Shown: in pieces, positions 50,171 to 59,431 of the stretch | How the letters are laid out: every line of letters begins with the position of its first letter | Numbering within the stretch: the first letter of the stretch is position 1 | Source of the DNA: Flavobacterium azizsancarii | GTDB lineage: Bacteria > Bacteroidota > Bacteroidia > Flavobacteriales > Flavobacteriaceae | DNA length: 64,000 nt | Assembly (NCBI RefSeq): GCF_027980145.1 | Contig: NZ_JAMZNK010000023.1 | Span: 17,891 to 81,890, forward strand | Direction of reading: 5' to 3' | Program-made: the position numbers and the translations under genes | Notes under the pieces: generated by a model | Seen by the model: only the letters and a program-made list of their open reading frames with translations | The model's database searches: none | Told to the model about the DNA's origin: nothing

Positions 50171-50848
50171 TTGAAAATGAAAATTAATCTTTCTCCTGAA
50201 TGGCAAGTTGTTTTGTCAGATGAAATTGAAAAACCTTATTTTAAAGATTTGCTTTTGTCATTAGAAGACGAATGCAAGAAACATATTTGTTATCCGCCAT
50301 TAGATTTAATCTTTTCGGCGTTCAATCATTGTTCGTTCAATGATGTAAAAGTTGTTATTATTGGTCAGGATCCTTATCACGGAGTAGGAGAAGCAAATGG
50401 CTTAAGCTTTTCGGTTAATGATAATTTGAAAATCCCACCTTCTTTGCGTAATATTTTTAGGGAAATAAATAGCGATCTGGATTCTGTATTTATGCCAACC
50501 TCAGGAAATCTGGAAAAATGGGCAGATCAAGGCGTTCTGCTTTTAAATGCTTCCTTAACAGTTAGGAAAGACACTCCTAATAGTCACAAACATCTCAAAT
50601 GGAACTTATTTACTGATGCAGTTATTCAGGCTATCTCTGATAAAAAGGAAAATGTCGTGTTCTTATTATGGGGAAATTTTGCACAGAAAAAAGGACTTAA
50701 AATTGATCGCTCAAAACATTTCGTTTTAGAATCGGGACATCCATCTCCAATGAGCGCGAACCAGGGAAAATGGTTCGGAAACAAACATTTTAGTAAAACG
50801 AATGAATTTTTAAAATCTAAGGGAATTAAAGAAATTGAGTGGTTTTGA
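50171..50848 (+). CDS. ung: Uracil-DNA glycosylase
   Basis: Removes uracil from DNA (family 1). The water-activating loop is GQDPYHG with D67, the second active-site motif is GHPSPMSA with H190, and FLLWGNFAQKKG is the usual intervening stretch. The 225-residue length is standard. The start may be ATG 50171 or 50177. It stands alone, divergent from mutS2. Confidence 0.97.
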   Translation: MKMKINLSPEWQVVLSDEIEKPYFKDLLLSLEDECKKHICYPPLDLIFSAFNHCSFNDVKVVIIGQDPYHGVGEANGLSFSVNDNLKIPPSLRNIFREINSDLDSVFMPTSGNLEKWADQGVLLLNASLTVRKDTPNSHKHLKWNLFTDAVIQAISDKKENVVFLLWGNFAQKKGLKIDRSKHFVLESGHPSPMSANQGKWFGNKHFSKTNEFLKSKGIKEIEWF

Positions 50849-51009
50849 AACCAATTTAAAACTTAAACTTCTACAATGTTACTATTTAGACCTGAGGAAA
50901 AATAATAGTAGTAATTCCATACAAACGACATTAATTTTTCTCAAGTTTCATGTGTGATTTCTCCTTAGTCGAAGTGAAAAGAAAGTTCTATTAATTTAGA
51001 TTTCAGGAA

Positions 51010-51396
51010 CTATTTTTCTAAAGGCTTTTTTATAATTTCATCCAGAACAGCTTTGTTCTCGTAATTAATTACTTTAAGAATAATTTCCTGATTTTTTACT
51101 GTTTTTCCTTCAATGATATATAGTTTTCCTTTTTTGAAAGGCACATTGCTCTGATCAAAATCAACGTCTCCAAATTTTAATGTGTTTTTGATATCAGCTG
51201 TATCAACCCATTTTTCATTCAGAACCTGAATTGCTTTTTCAGAATACTGAAAAGGTTTTGTGCGCAAAGTATTTAAAACTCGGGCATTCGGGAAATAGTT
51301 GCAACGGGTATCTTTTCCGCTAAAAACAAGGGCTACAAAAAAGCATCCCATAACTAAACCAACTAAATAATAAGCGAAACGATGTGCGAACTTCAT
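51010..51396 (-). CDS. DUF4258-like protein with N-terminal membrane anchor
   Basis: A protein of about 128 residues from ATG 51396 (MKFAHRFAYYL). One transmembrane helix (about residues 6-25, AYYLVGLVMGCFFVALVF) is followed by a periplasmic or cytoplasmic domain with GKDTRCNYFPNARVLNTLR and FGDVDFDQSNVPFKKG. I recall this pattern as a conserved flavobacterial DUF4258-type protein of unknown role. ATG 51414 is possible but adds only six residues. It lies 18 bases after ald on the same strand, probably in one transcript. Confidence 0.75.
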   Translation of the reverse strand: MKFAHRFAYYLVGLVMGCFFVALVFSGKDTRCNYFPNARVLNTLRTKPFQYSEKAIQVLNEKWVDTADIKNTLKFGDVDFDQSNVPFKKGKLYIIEGKTVKNQEIILKVINYENKAVLDEIIKKPLEK

Positions 51397-51432
51397 GAAA
51401 TAAAATTTTTGCAAAGGTACATTAAAGTTCTC

Positions 51433-52632
51433 TTAAAATACAAGTAAATTGATGTCGTTGTCAGGTAAATCAAACCATTCGCCAATTGCTTTGTTCGTTA
51501 AAATTCCGTGATATAGGTAAATTCCGTTTTTTAAACCTTTATTACATCTAATAGCACTTTCTAATCCGCCGTCTTCAGCTATTTGAAGTAAATACGGAGT
51601 TAAAATATTACTTATTGATAATGAGGCAGTTTTAGAATATCTCGAAGGAATATTTGGAACGCAATAATGCAAAACATTACTTTTTATAAAAGTTGGTTTT
51701 TCGTGGGTCGTAACTTCTGAGGTTTCAAAACAACCTCCGGTATCAATACTCACATCGACTATTACGGCACCTTTTTTCATGTGCTCAACCATAGTTTCTG
51801 TAACTATAATAGGACAACGTTCTTTGCCTCGCATGGCGCCAATAGCGACATCGCAACGACGTAAAGCTTTTAATAAGGCTTTTTGCTGCACTGTTGAAGT
51901 AAAGATTCTTTGATTTAAATTATTTTGTAAACGACGTAATTTTGTAATCGAATTGTCAAAAACTTTCACGTTTGCACCTAAACCAATAGCGGTTTTAGCA
52001 GCAAATTCGCCAACAGTTCCAGCGCCAAGAATCACAACTTCAGTAGGAGGTACGCCAGTAATGTTTCCAAATAAAAGTCCTTTTCCAAACTCGTCAGTAA
52101 TCATTAATTCGGCAGCAATAAGTATAGAAGCTGTTCCGGCAATTTCACTTAATGATTTTACAGCAGGATAAGATCCGTCTTCATCTTTAATATATTCAAA
52201 AGCAAGTGCTGTTATTTTTTTTTGAGCCAGAGCTTCAAAATATTCTTTCTTCTTGGTTTTTAACTGTATAGCCGAAATGATAATTGTTTCAGGATTAATC
52301 ATCTTGATCTCGGCAAGCGTTGGAGGTTCTACCTTTAATAGCAGCGGACATCCAAAAACTTTTTTAGTATCTTTTGTTACTTCAGCTCCTGCATCAGAAT
52401 ATTCTTTATCAGAGTAACTTGAGCTCTCTCCGGCACCAGATTCAATCATGACGCGATGACCTTCGTAAGTAAGCGAATTTACAGCATCTGGCGTCAGGCA
52501 AATGCGACGTTCCTGATAACTTGTTTCTTTGGGAATCCCTATAAAAAGTTCGCTTTTGAATCGGCCAATTTCAAGTTTTTCTTCTTGTGGCAACAATTGT
52601 TGCTTCGTAAATGGAGTTAAAGTAATTGACAT
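51433..52632 (-). CDS. ald: Alanine dehydrogenase
   Basis: Interconverts L-alanine and pyruvate plus ammonia with NAD. The 399-residue product starts its catalytic domain with GIPKETSYQERRICLTPDAV; the NAD-binding Rossmann motif is GAGTVGEFAAKTAIGLGANV, and the segment SIDTGGCFETSEVTTHEKP matches the family. The N-terminal 30 residues precede the usual family start, as in other Bacteroidota homologues. It is followed closely by the DUF4258-like gene. Confidence 0.93.
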   Translation of the reverse strand: MSITLTPFTKQQLLPQEEKLEIGRFKSELFIGIPKETSYQERRICLTPDAVNSLTYEGHRVMIESGAGESSSYSDKEYSDAGAEVTKDTKKVFGCPLLLKVEPPTLAEIKMINPETIIISAIQLKTKKKEYFEALAQKKITALAFEYIKDEDGSYPAVKSLSEIAGTASILIAAELMITDEFGKGLLFGNITGVPPTEVVILGAGTVGEFAAKTAIGLGANVKVFDNSITKLRRLQNNLNQRIFTSTVQQKALLKALRRCDVAIGAMRGKERCPIIVTETMVEHMKKGAVIVDVSIDTGGCFETSEVTTHEKPTFIKSNVLHYCVPNIPSRYSKTASLSISNILTPYLLQIAEDGGLESAIRCNKGLKNGIYLYHGILTNKAIGEWFDLPDNDINLLVF

Positions 52633-52715
52633 GGGTGGTGCAAAAATTAAGAGTACAAATTACGTAAAAAGTTTTAGAATCAATGTAAAAATTCTGCTAA
52701 TACTACAAGATGAAA

Positions 52716-53189
52716 TTATGGTATATTTTTCTCCATTTTAATGTCAGCTCTTTCATAGCTCACATCACCTAAAGGGATTTCAGTAAAACCAAATTTTTCA
52801 TACAGATAAATTGCCGGAAGTAACTTTCGATTTGAATATAGAAATAGTTTCCTGATGTTATTTTCTCTAGCTATAGTCATGCAGTGAACTAATAATTTAT
52901 TTCCAATTCCCAGACCTTGCGCTTTATCTGAAACCGCCATTTTACTCAATTCAAAAGTCACATCATCTTCTTTGAGTAAAGATACAGTTCCAAGAATTTC
53001 ATTATTATATCTGGCATAATAAATAAATCCGCCTTTATCGATAATTTCTTCCTGAGGATTCGAGAGTACAATCTCGTCATTTTCTTCAACTCTGAAATAT
53101 TTTTGAAGCCATTCCTTATTTAAGGTTTTAATTGGCTCTTTTAGGGCTGGAGAGAAAGGGATTATTTCTACTGTGTTTTCGAGGTTCAT
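52716..53189 (-). CDS. GNAT-family N-acetyltransferase
   Basis: A 157-residue acyltransferase of the GNAT fold. The acetyl-CoA loop is visible as DKAQGLGIGNKLLVHCM (R/Q-x-x-G-x-G/A type), and the C-terminal FLYSNRKLLPAIYLYEKFGF is the usual helix-strand end. The N-terminus (PIKTLNKEWLQKYF) resembles GNAT proteins that act on small molecules. The substrate is unknown. It stands alone on the minus strand. Confidence 0.88.
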   Translation of the reverse strand: MNLENTVEIIPFSPALKEPIKTLNKEWLQKYFRVEENDEIVLSNPQEEIIDKGGFIYYARYNNEILGTVSLLKEDDVTFELSKMAVSDKAQGLGIGNKLLVHCMTIARENNIRKLFLYSNRKLLPAIYLYEKFGFTEIPLGDVSYERADIKMEKNIP

Positions 53190-53303
53190 TTTATATATAT
53201 GTTATTTCACAGAAATTAATGAAGAAGTTCTACAAGGGGCCGCAAATTTTTGTTAGAAAGACCTTTGTGTTTCTCTATTAAATCTTGGCAAATCTCTATA
53301 GAA

Positions 53304-53711
53304 TTAAACTAGTACTAATTTTCTTTTTCCATCAGCCATTAGCTCAATTGTAACTACGGAATGTTCTTCGGGAATAAGATTTTTAATTTTTTCTGACCAT
53401 TCGATAAAACACCAGTTTCCGGAATATAAATAATCATCAACTCCCATATCGAGCGCTTCTGTTTCTTTGTTTAATCGGTAAAAATCAAAATGGTAAACAA
53501 TCTGATTATTAGTTGTGTAATATTCGTTAACTAAAGAAAAGGTTGGGCTGCTTGTAGCTTCTTCGACGTCGAGACTTTTGCATAATTGTTTGATTAAAGT
53601 AGTTTTTCCAACGCCCATTTCTCCATTAAAAAGTATGATTTTTTTTGGATTTGACGCTAAAATTTTTTCTGCTACTTCCTGAATTTGATCTAATGAAAAA
53701 ACGATATTCAT
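53304..53711 (-). CDS. tsaE: tRNA threonylcarbamoyladenosine biosynthesis ATPase TsaE
   Basis: A 135-residue P-loop ATPase needed for t6A at position 37 of ANN-decoding tRNAs, working with TsaB and TsaD. Walker A is GEMGVGKTT (residues 30-38), and the family motif SSPTFSLVNEYY with HFDFYRL follows. It lies after porX on the minus strand, separated by a large palindrome. Confidence 0.94.
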   Translation of the reverse strand: MNIVFSLDQIQEVAEKILASNPKKIILFNGEMGVGKTTLIKQLCKSLDVEEATSSPTFSLVNEYYTTNNQIVYHFDFYRLNKETEALDMGVDDYLYSGNWCFIEWSEKIKNLIPEEHSVVTIELMADGKRKLVLV

Positions 53712-53754
53712 TGTACTGTATTTAATGTGACTGCCTGCTAAAGCAGACTATTTT

Positions 53755-53849
53755 TTGCCACAAAATTCACAAATTTTCACAAATTAAAAATTAAATAAGA
53801 GTATTTATTAAAAAAAATAATTTGTGAAAATTTGCGAAATTTGTGGCAA
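53755..53849. repeat. Long imperfect palindrome between tsaE and porX
   Basis: Arms of about 32 bases (53755-53786 and 53818-53849) built from TTTGCCACAAAATTCAC-like sequence, with few mismatches. From memory, very similar palindromes occur widely between genes in Flavobacteriaceae. It would form a strong hairpin and may end the porX transcript. Confidence 0.65.
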
Positions 53850-53889
53850 CTTTTCTTTACTGCAAACTGAGACTGAAAACTCTTTTTTA

Positions 53890-55443
53890 CTATTTAGGAT
53901 TAAATACCAGAAACGGAATAATCATTTCTTCTAGTGAGATTCCGCCATGTTGATATGTATTTCTATAATAACTTACATAATGATTGTAGTTATTTACATA
54001 AGCCAAAAAGAAATCATTTTTAGCAAATATAAACGAGCTGCTCATATTTATGGCTGGCAAACCAATATCCTTTGGTTCTTTTACAACATAAACATCTTTT
54101 TGCTCGTATGTTAAACTACGACCAGTTTTATAACGCAAATTTAGACTTGTATTTTTATCTCCAACTACTTTCGATGGATTTTTTACATTAATTGTTCCGT
54201 GATCGGTGGTAAGAATTAATTTAAAACCTAGAAGTTGAGCTTGTTGGATAATCTCTAAAAGCGGAGAGTTCTTAAACCAGCTCAGCGTCAAAGAGCGATA
54301 CGCTTTATCATCTGATGCAAGTTCTTTTACTACATCCATTTCGGTTTTGGCGTGCGACAACATGTCAACAAAATTATAGACTACCGTTACCAAATCATTG
54401 CCTTTTAAAGCTTTAAAGTTCTCGGCTAATTTTTTTCCACCGGCATAATTGGTGATTTTAAAGTAATCTTCTTTAATGTTTAGTCCTAAACGTTTTAATT
54501 GCGCGCTTAAAAACTCTGCTTCATACAGGTTTTTTCCACCTTCTTCAACGTCATTTTTCCAGTATTGCGGAAATTGTTTTTCCATTTCTGTAGGCAATAG
54601 ACCAGAGAAAATAGCATTTCTCGCATATTGTGTTGCAGTTGGAAGTATAGAAAAGTAGGGAACTTCTTTTTCTAGTTTATAATAATTAGCTACAACAGTC
54701 TCAAATGATTTCCATTGGTCGTAACGCAAATTGTCAATTACAACAAATAAAATCGGCTTATCTTTCTTTTTGATTTCAGGAACTACTAATTCTTTGAATA
54801 AAGTATGGGATTGAATTGGTTTTTCGGCTTTTGGAGCAAACCAGTCTTCGTAATTTCTTTCGATAAATTTACCGAATTGCGAATTGGCTTCTACTTTCTG
54901 AGACTCAAGAATCTCAATCATTCCCTGATCATTGATGTTTTCTAATTCTAATTCCCAGAATATTAGTTTTTTATATAGTTCTACCCAATCTTCATAAGAA
55001 TTGACCATTGCCATTTCCATCGAAATTTTTCTAAATTCTTTTTGGTAATCTAAAGTTGTTTTTTCGGAAATTAACCTTGAATGATCCAGGTTTTTCTTTA
55101 AACTTAATAAAATCTGGTTGGGATTTACTGGTTTTATCAAATAATCAGCGATTTTAGAACCAATAGCCTCTTCCATTATATATTCTTCCTCACTTTTAGT
55201 GATCATAATCATCGGAGTAGCTGATTTTTTTTCCTTCATTTCTGAAAGGGTTTCCAGACCACTCATTCCTGGCATGTTTTCATCTAAAAAGACAATGTCA
55301 AAATTACCTTCTTCAAATAAGGTAATAGCATCCAAACCATTATTACAAGTGGTTACAGCGTAGTTTTTTTTCTCGAGAAATAATATGTGGGGCTTTAAAA
55401 GATCGATTTCATCATCGACCCAAAGTATTTTTATCTTATCCAT
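53890..55443 (-). CDS. porX: PorX: response regulator with PglZ domain
   Basis: A two-component regulator linked to the type IX secretion system and gliding in Bacteroidota. Residues 1-120 are a receiver domain with acidic pocket D10/D11, phospho-acceptor D54 (VFLDENMPG) and the lysine of DYLIKPVNP. Residues 210-510 are a PglZ domain of the alkaline phosphatase superfamily: FVVIDNLRYDQWKSF, and LILTTDHGTINVKNP with metal-binding Asp-His. PorX of Porphyromonas and Flavobacterium acts as a phosphodiesterase and dimerises on phosphorylation; the same is inferred. The partner kinase PorY is not in this window. Confidence 0.95.
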   Translation of the reverse strand: MDKIKILWVDDEIDLLKPHILFLEKKNYAVTTCNNGLDAITLFEEGNFDIVFLDENMPGMSGLETLSEMKEKKSATPMIMITKSEEEYIMEEAIGSKIADYLIKPVNPNQILLSLKKNLDHSRLISEKTTLDYQKEFRKISMEMAMVNSYEDWVELYKKLIFWELELENINDQGMIEILESQKVEANSQFGKFIERNYEDWFAPKAEKPIQSHTLFKELVVPEIKKKDKPILFVVIDNLRYDQWKSFETVVANYYKLEKEVPYFSILPTATQYARNAIFSGLLPTEMEKQFPQYWKNDVEEGGKNLYEAEFLSAQLKRLGLNIKEDYFKITNYAGGKKLAENFKALKGNDLVTVVYNFVDMLSHAKTEMDVVKELASDDKAYRSLTLSWFKNSPLLEIIQQAQLLGFKLILTTDHGTINVKNPSKVVGDKNTSLNLRYKTGRSLTYEQKDVYVVKEPKDIGLPAINMSSSFIFAKNDFFLAYVNNYNHYVSYYRNTYQHGGISLEEMIIPFLVFNPK

Positions 55444-55634
55444 AAACGTGTTTAATTTTAATGCAATTTAGATGTATAGAACTTAAAAAGTATTAAAAAT
55501 AGTATAAATTTCCGTATCACAAATGATGTTTTTTTTATAAAAACTTATTTCAAATTAAGTATTCCCTTGAAAATCACAACAATTTAATGTTGATTTTTAA
55601 ATGAAAAACGCAAAGCTGTTTATGGTTATTTACT

Positions 55635-55642
55635 TATATTTG
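55635..55642 (+). promoter_or_regulatory. Probable -7 box of the HD-domain gene
   Basis: TATATTTG, 22 bases ahead of the GTG start at 55665. It supports GTG as the start, as no in-frame ATG lies nearby. No TTG at the usual spacing. Confidence 0.4.
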
Positions 55643-55664
55643 TTGACCTAAAAATAACCAAATA

Positions 55665-56894
55665 GTGACTCATATCAATAAGTTAAAAATATTCAACGAC
55701 CCTATCTACGGGTTTATTTCTATCCCGAACGAACTTATTTACGACTTAATCCAGCATCCGTATTTTCAGCGTTTACGCCGTATTTCGCAAATGGGAATGT
55801 CGTATTTGGTTTATCCCGGAGCGAATCATACGCGTTTTCATCATGCATTGGGCTGTATGCATTTAATGCAAAAAGTAGTTGAAACACTTCGTTTTAAAGG
55901 TGTTGCAATTTCATCTGAAGAAGAAAATGCTTTGTTTATTGCTATCTTACTCCACGACATTGGTCACGGGCCATTTTCGCACGCTATGGAAAAAAGTATC
56001 GTCGAAGATGTGAATCACGAGGCAATTTCATTATTGTTTATGAATCAGCTAAATGACGAGTTTGAAGGGAAATTAAGTTTAGCAATTCAGGTTTTTAAAG
56101 GTGATTATCATAGAAAATTCATGTTGCAGCTGATCTCAAGTCAGTTGGATATGGATCGAATGGATTATTTAAAACGTGATAGTTTTTATACTGGAGTCGC
56201 AGAAGGTAACGTTAATTCTGAGCGTCTGATCCAGATGATGAACGTTGTTGACGGAACTTTGGTTATTGAAGAAAAAGGAATCTATTCTGTTGAGAAATTC
56301 TTACTTTCGAGAAGATTAATGTACTGGCAGGCTTATTTACATAAAACAAGTTTGGTAGCGGAGTTAATTTTGATGAATGTTCTAAAAAGAGCGAAAGAAT
56401 TAACATTAAAAGGAATTAGTTTGCCTTGCAGCGAGCCGCTTTTGTATTTTATGCAAAATAAGGTGACTTTGGAGGATTTTGATACTGAGAAGTTGGATTT
56501 ATTTGCTCAACTAGATGATTTTGATATTATTAGCGCCTTGAAAGCATGGCAAAAGCAAGATGATTTTATATTGTCTACTTTGAGTAAGATGTTGATTAAT
56601 AGGGATTTATTGAAGATTAAATTAAGCGCTGAGAAAATTTCGGCGGAAGAGTCTCAATCTTTAAAAGAAGATTTTGCTAATAAGCATCATATCACACAGT
56701 TAGAGGCTGGTTATTTTATTTTTAGAGGAAAAATAAAAAATCAGGCCTATAGTAAAGAAGCTGAACCGATACGAATTTTGAAAAAAGATAAAACAATTGA
56801 GGATGTCGTAGAAGCATCTGATCAGCTGAATTTGAAATCGTTATCTAAATTGGTAACAAAATATTACATCTGTTTTCCAAAACAACTTATCTAA
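55665..56894 (+). CDS. HD-domain phosphohydrolase (GTG start)
   Basis: A 409-residue HD-superfamily protein related to deoxynucleotide triphosphohydrolases. Metal-binding residues are visible as H in RFHHALGCMHLMQ, the HD pair in ILLHDIGHGPFSHAME and the distal Asp in SQLDMDRMDYLKRDS. The first in-frame ATG is after the conserved N-terminal strand, so GTG 55665 is the start; a -7 box 22 bases upstream agrees. The substrate is unknown; dNTP or a related nucleotide is likely. It lies just upstream of the lipid A genes, 39 bases before lpxD. Confidence 0.88.
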   Translation: MTHINKLKIFNDPIYGFISIPNELIYDLIQHPYFQRLRRISQMGMSYLVYPGANHTRFHHALGCMHLMQKVVETLRFKGVAISSEEENALFIAILLHDIGHGPFSHAMEKSIVEDVNHEAISLLFMNQLNDEFEGKLSLAIQVFKGDYHRKFMLQLISSQLDMDRMDYLKRDSFYTGVAEGNVNSERLIQMMNVVDGTLVIEEKGIYSVEKFLLSRRLMYWQAYLHKTSLVAELILMNVLKRAKELTLKGISLPCSEPLLYFMQNKVTLEDFDTEKLDLFAQLDDFDIISALKAWQKQDDFILSTLSKMLINRDLLKIKLSAEKISAEESQSLKEDFANKHHITQLEAGYFIFRGKIKNQAYSKEAEPIRILKKDKTIEDVVEASDQLNLKSLSKLVTKYYICFPKQLI

Positions 56895-56920
56895 AATTAA
56901 CATTTAAAATCTATTTTTTA

Positions 56921-56928
56921 TATTTTTG
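56921..56928 (+). promoter_or_regulatory. Possible lpxD -7 box
   Basis: TATTTTTG, 5 bases before the lpxD start. If used, lpxD would be nearly leaderless. No TTG at the expected spacing. Confidence 0.3.
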
Positions 56929-56933
56929 TCGCA

Positions 56934-57977
56934 ATGAAATTTACAGCAGAACAAATAGCGGGGATTTTAGAGGGAGAAGTTGTTGGGAATCCCAATGCAG
57001 AAGTTTCTCGGCTCTCTAAGATAGAAGAAGGGGAGGAAGGATCTCTTACTTTTTTAGCTAATCCAAAATATATCAATTATATATATACTACAAAAGCTTC
57101 AGTAACGATTGTTAATGACAGCTTTATACCTGAACAGGAAATTACCACAACTTTAATTAAAGTAGAAGATGCTTACGCTTCGTTTTCTAAGCTTTTACAA
57201 TTTTACAATCAGGTAAAATTGAATAAAAACGGAATAGAAGCACATTCTTTTATGTCTGAAGGGACTAAATATGGCGAGAATTTATATTTAGGAAGCTTTA
57301 GTTATATAGGACAAAATGTTGCGTTGGGTGATAATGTAAAAATTTATCCTAACAGTTTTATTGGCGATAATGTTGTTATTGGTGATAATGTGTATATTTT
57401 TGCAGGTGCTAAAATTTATTCTGAAACTATTATTGGTAACAATTGTACGATTCATTCAGGAACTATTATTGGTGCAGACGGATTTGGTTTTGTTCCGGAT
57501 GAAGAAGGAGTGTATAGCAAAGTTCCTCAAATTGGGAATGTCGTTATAGAGGATAATGTTGATATTGGAGCAAATACTACAATAGATCGCGCAACTCTTG
57601 GTTCTACAATAATTAGAAAAGGAGTTAAATTAGACAATCAAATTCAGATTGCCCATAATGTAGAAATTGGTAAAAACACTGTAATTGCAGCGCAATCCGG
57701 TGTGGCTGGTTCTACAAAAATAGGAGAAAACTGTATGATTGGCGGGCAAGTAGGTATCGCAGGTCACTTAATAATAGGTAATAATGTCAGACTGCAGGCT
57801 CAATCCGGAGTAGCAAGAAACATTAAAGATGATGAAACGCTACAAGGGACACCGTCTCTTGCTTATACTGATTTTAATAAATCGTATGTGCATTTTAGAA
57901 ATCTACCTAAAATTGTAGCCGAAATTGATGAATTAAAAAAACAAATAATAAACCCAAAAAATGGAAATAATGGTTAA
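56934..57977 (+). CDS. lpxD: UDP-3-O-acylglucosamine N-acyltransferase LpxD
   Basis: The third step of lipid A synthesis, adding the second hydroxyacyl chain from acyl-ACP. The 347-residue product has an N-terminal uridine-binding domain (LEGEVVGNPNAEVSRLSKIE) and a left-handed beta helix from about residue 100 with many hexapeptide repeats. The catalytic-type histidine region reads QIQIAHNVEIGKNT, and HSGTIIGADGFGF is the usual LpxD stretch. It overlaps the lpxC-fabZ start by 17 bases, so the two are translationally coupled. Confidence 0.95.
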   Translation: MKFTAEQIAGILEGEVVGNPNAEVSRLSKIEEGEEGSLTFLANPKYINYIYTTKASVTIVNDSFIPEQEITTTLIKVEDAYASFSKLLQFYNQVKLNKNGIEAHSFMSEGTKYGENLYLGSFSYIGQNVALGDNVKIYPNSFIGDNVVIGDNVYIFAGAKIYSETIIGNNCTIHSGTIIGADGFGFVPDEEGVYSKVPQIGNVVIEDNVDIGANTTIDRATLGSTIIRKGVKLDNQIQIAHNVEIGKNTVIAAQSGVAGSTKIGENCMIGGQVGIAGHLIIGNNVRLQAQSGVARNIKDDETLQGTPSLAYTDFNKSYVHFRNLPKIVAEIDELKKQIINPKNGNNG

Positions 57978-59358
57978 ACAGAAGACCATCAAAAATGAAA
58001 TTTCACTAACAGGCGTTGGATTACACACTGGAAAAGAAGTTACAATGACTTTTAAACCGGCTCCAATTAATAATGGTTTCACTTTTGTTAGAGTAGATTT
58101 GCAAGGTCATCCCGTGATCGAAGCAGATGCTAATTATGTTGTTAATACGCAAAGAGGTACTAATTTAGAAAAATTAGGTGTAAAAATTCAAACCCCTGAA
58201 CACGTTTTAGCGGCACTAGTTGGTTGCGATTTGGATAACGTTATTATAGAATTGAACGCGTCTGAACTTCCTATCATGGATGGTTCTTCGAAATATTTTG
58301 TTGAAGCGATTGAAAATGCCGGTATTGAAGAACAAAATGCTAAACGTAACGTTTATGTAGTAAAAGAAGTTATTTCGTTTACTGATGAAACTACCGGAAG
58401 CGAGATTTTAGTAATGCCAAGCGATGATTATCAGGTAACTGCAATGGTTGATTTTGGTACTAAAGTTTTGGGTACTCAAAATGCAACTATGAAAAGCATA
58501 GCTGACTTTAAAGAGGAAATTGCTAATTCAAGAACTTTTAGTTTTTTACATGAGTTAGAGTCTCTTTTAGAGAACGGACTTATAAAAGGTGGAGATTTAA
58601 ACAATGCCATTGTATATGTAGATAAAGAAATTTCTGACGCTACAATGGAGAATTTAAAGAAAGCGTTTGGTAAAGACAAAATTTCTGTTAAACCAAATGG
58701 TGTTTTAGATAATCTTACTTTACACTATCCAAATGAAGCTGCAAGACATAAATTATTAGATGTTGTTGGAGATTTATCTTTGATTGGAGTTAGAATTCAG
58801 GGGAAAATTATAGCTAATAAACCTGGACACTATGTAAACACTCAGTTTGCTAAAAAACTGGCTAAAATCATCAAAATTGAACAAAGAAATCATGTTCCTG
58901 TTTATGACTTAAATTTGGAACCATTGATGGATATTCATAAAATTATGGCCGTGTTGCCGCACAGACCTCCATTTTTATTAATTGACAGAATTATAGAAAT
59001 GTCTGATAGTCATGTGGTAGGAATGAAAAATGTTACAATGAATGAAAATTTCTTTGTTGGACATTTTCCTGAAGCTCCGGTTATGCCGGGTGTTTTAATT
59101 GTGGAAGCAATGGCACAAACAGGAGGGATTTTGGTATTAAGTACTGTTCCTGACCCTGAAAATTACTTGACATACTTCATGAAAATTGACAATGTTAAGT
59201 TCAAGCATAAAGTATTGCCTGGTGATACCTTAATTTTTAAATGCGAATTAATTTCTCCTATCAGAAGAGGAATTTGTCACATGCAGGCAAATGCATACGC
59301 AAATGGAAAATTGGTAACAGAGGCAGAATTAATGGCTCAAATTGCAAGAAAACAATAA
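57961..59358 (+). CDS. lpxC/fabZ: Bifunctional LpxC deacetylase / FabZ dehydratase
   Basis: A fusion of 465 residues typical of Bacteroidota. The N-terminal 300 residues are the zinc deacetylase LpxC, the committed step of lipid A synthesis (SLTGVGLHTGKEVTMTFKP, QTPEHVLAALVGCDLDNVII with a zinc histidine, and EAARHKLLDVVGDLSLIG). From about residue 330 follows FabZ, the 3-hydroxyacyl-ACP dehydratase (LPHRPPFLLIDRI, then GHFPEAPVMPGVLIVEAMAQ). The fusion balances lipid A and fatty acid supply, which compete for hydroxyacyl-ACP. ATG 57970 is an alternative start. It overlaps lpxD. Confidence 0.96.
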   Translation: MEIMVKQKTIKNEISLTGVGLHTGKEVTMTFKPAPINNGFTFVRVDLQGHPVIEADANYVVNTQRGTNLEKLGVKIQTPEHVLAALVGCDLDNVIIELNASELPIMDGSSKYFVEAIENAGIEEQNAKRNVYVVKEVISFTDETTGSEILVMPSDDYQVTAMVDFGTKVLGTQNATMKSIADFKEEIANSRTFSFLHELESLLENGLIKGGDLNNAIVYVDKEISDATMENLKKAFGKDKISVKPNGVLDNLTLHYPNEAARHKLLDVVGDLSLIGVRIQGKIIANKPGHYVNTQFAKKLAKIIKIEQRNHVPVYDLNLEPLMDIHKIMAVLPHRPPFLLIDRIIEMSDSHVVGMKNVTMNENFFVGHFPEAPVMPGVLIVEAMAQTGGILVLSTVPDPENYLTYFMKIDNVKFKHKVLPGDTLIFKCELISPIRRGICHMQANAYANGKLVTEAELMAQIARKQ

Positions 59359-59431
59359 TAATTAATCATTTTTATTGTTTACGTTTGTTGCCCAAATTAG
59401 ACTATTTTAATATAAAATATAAAACTTACAG

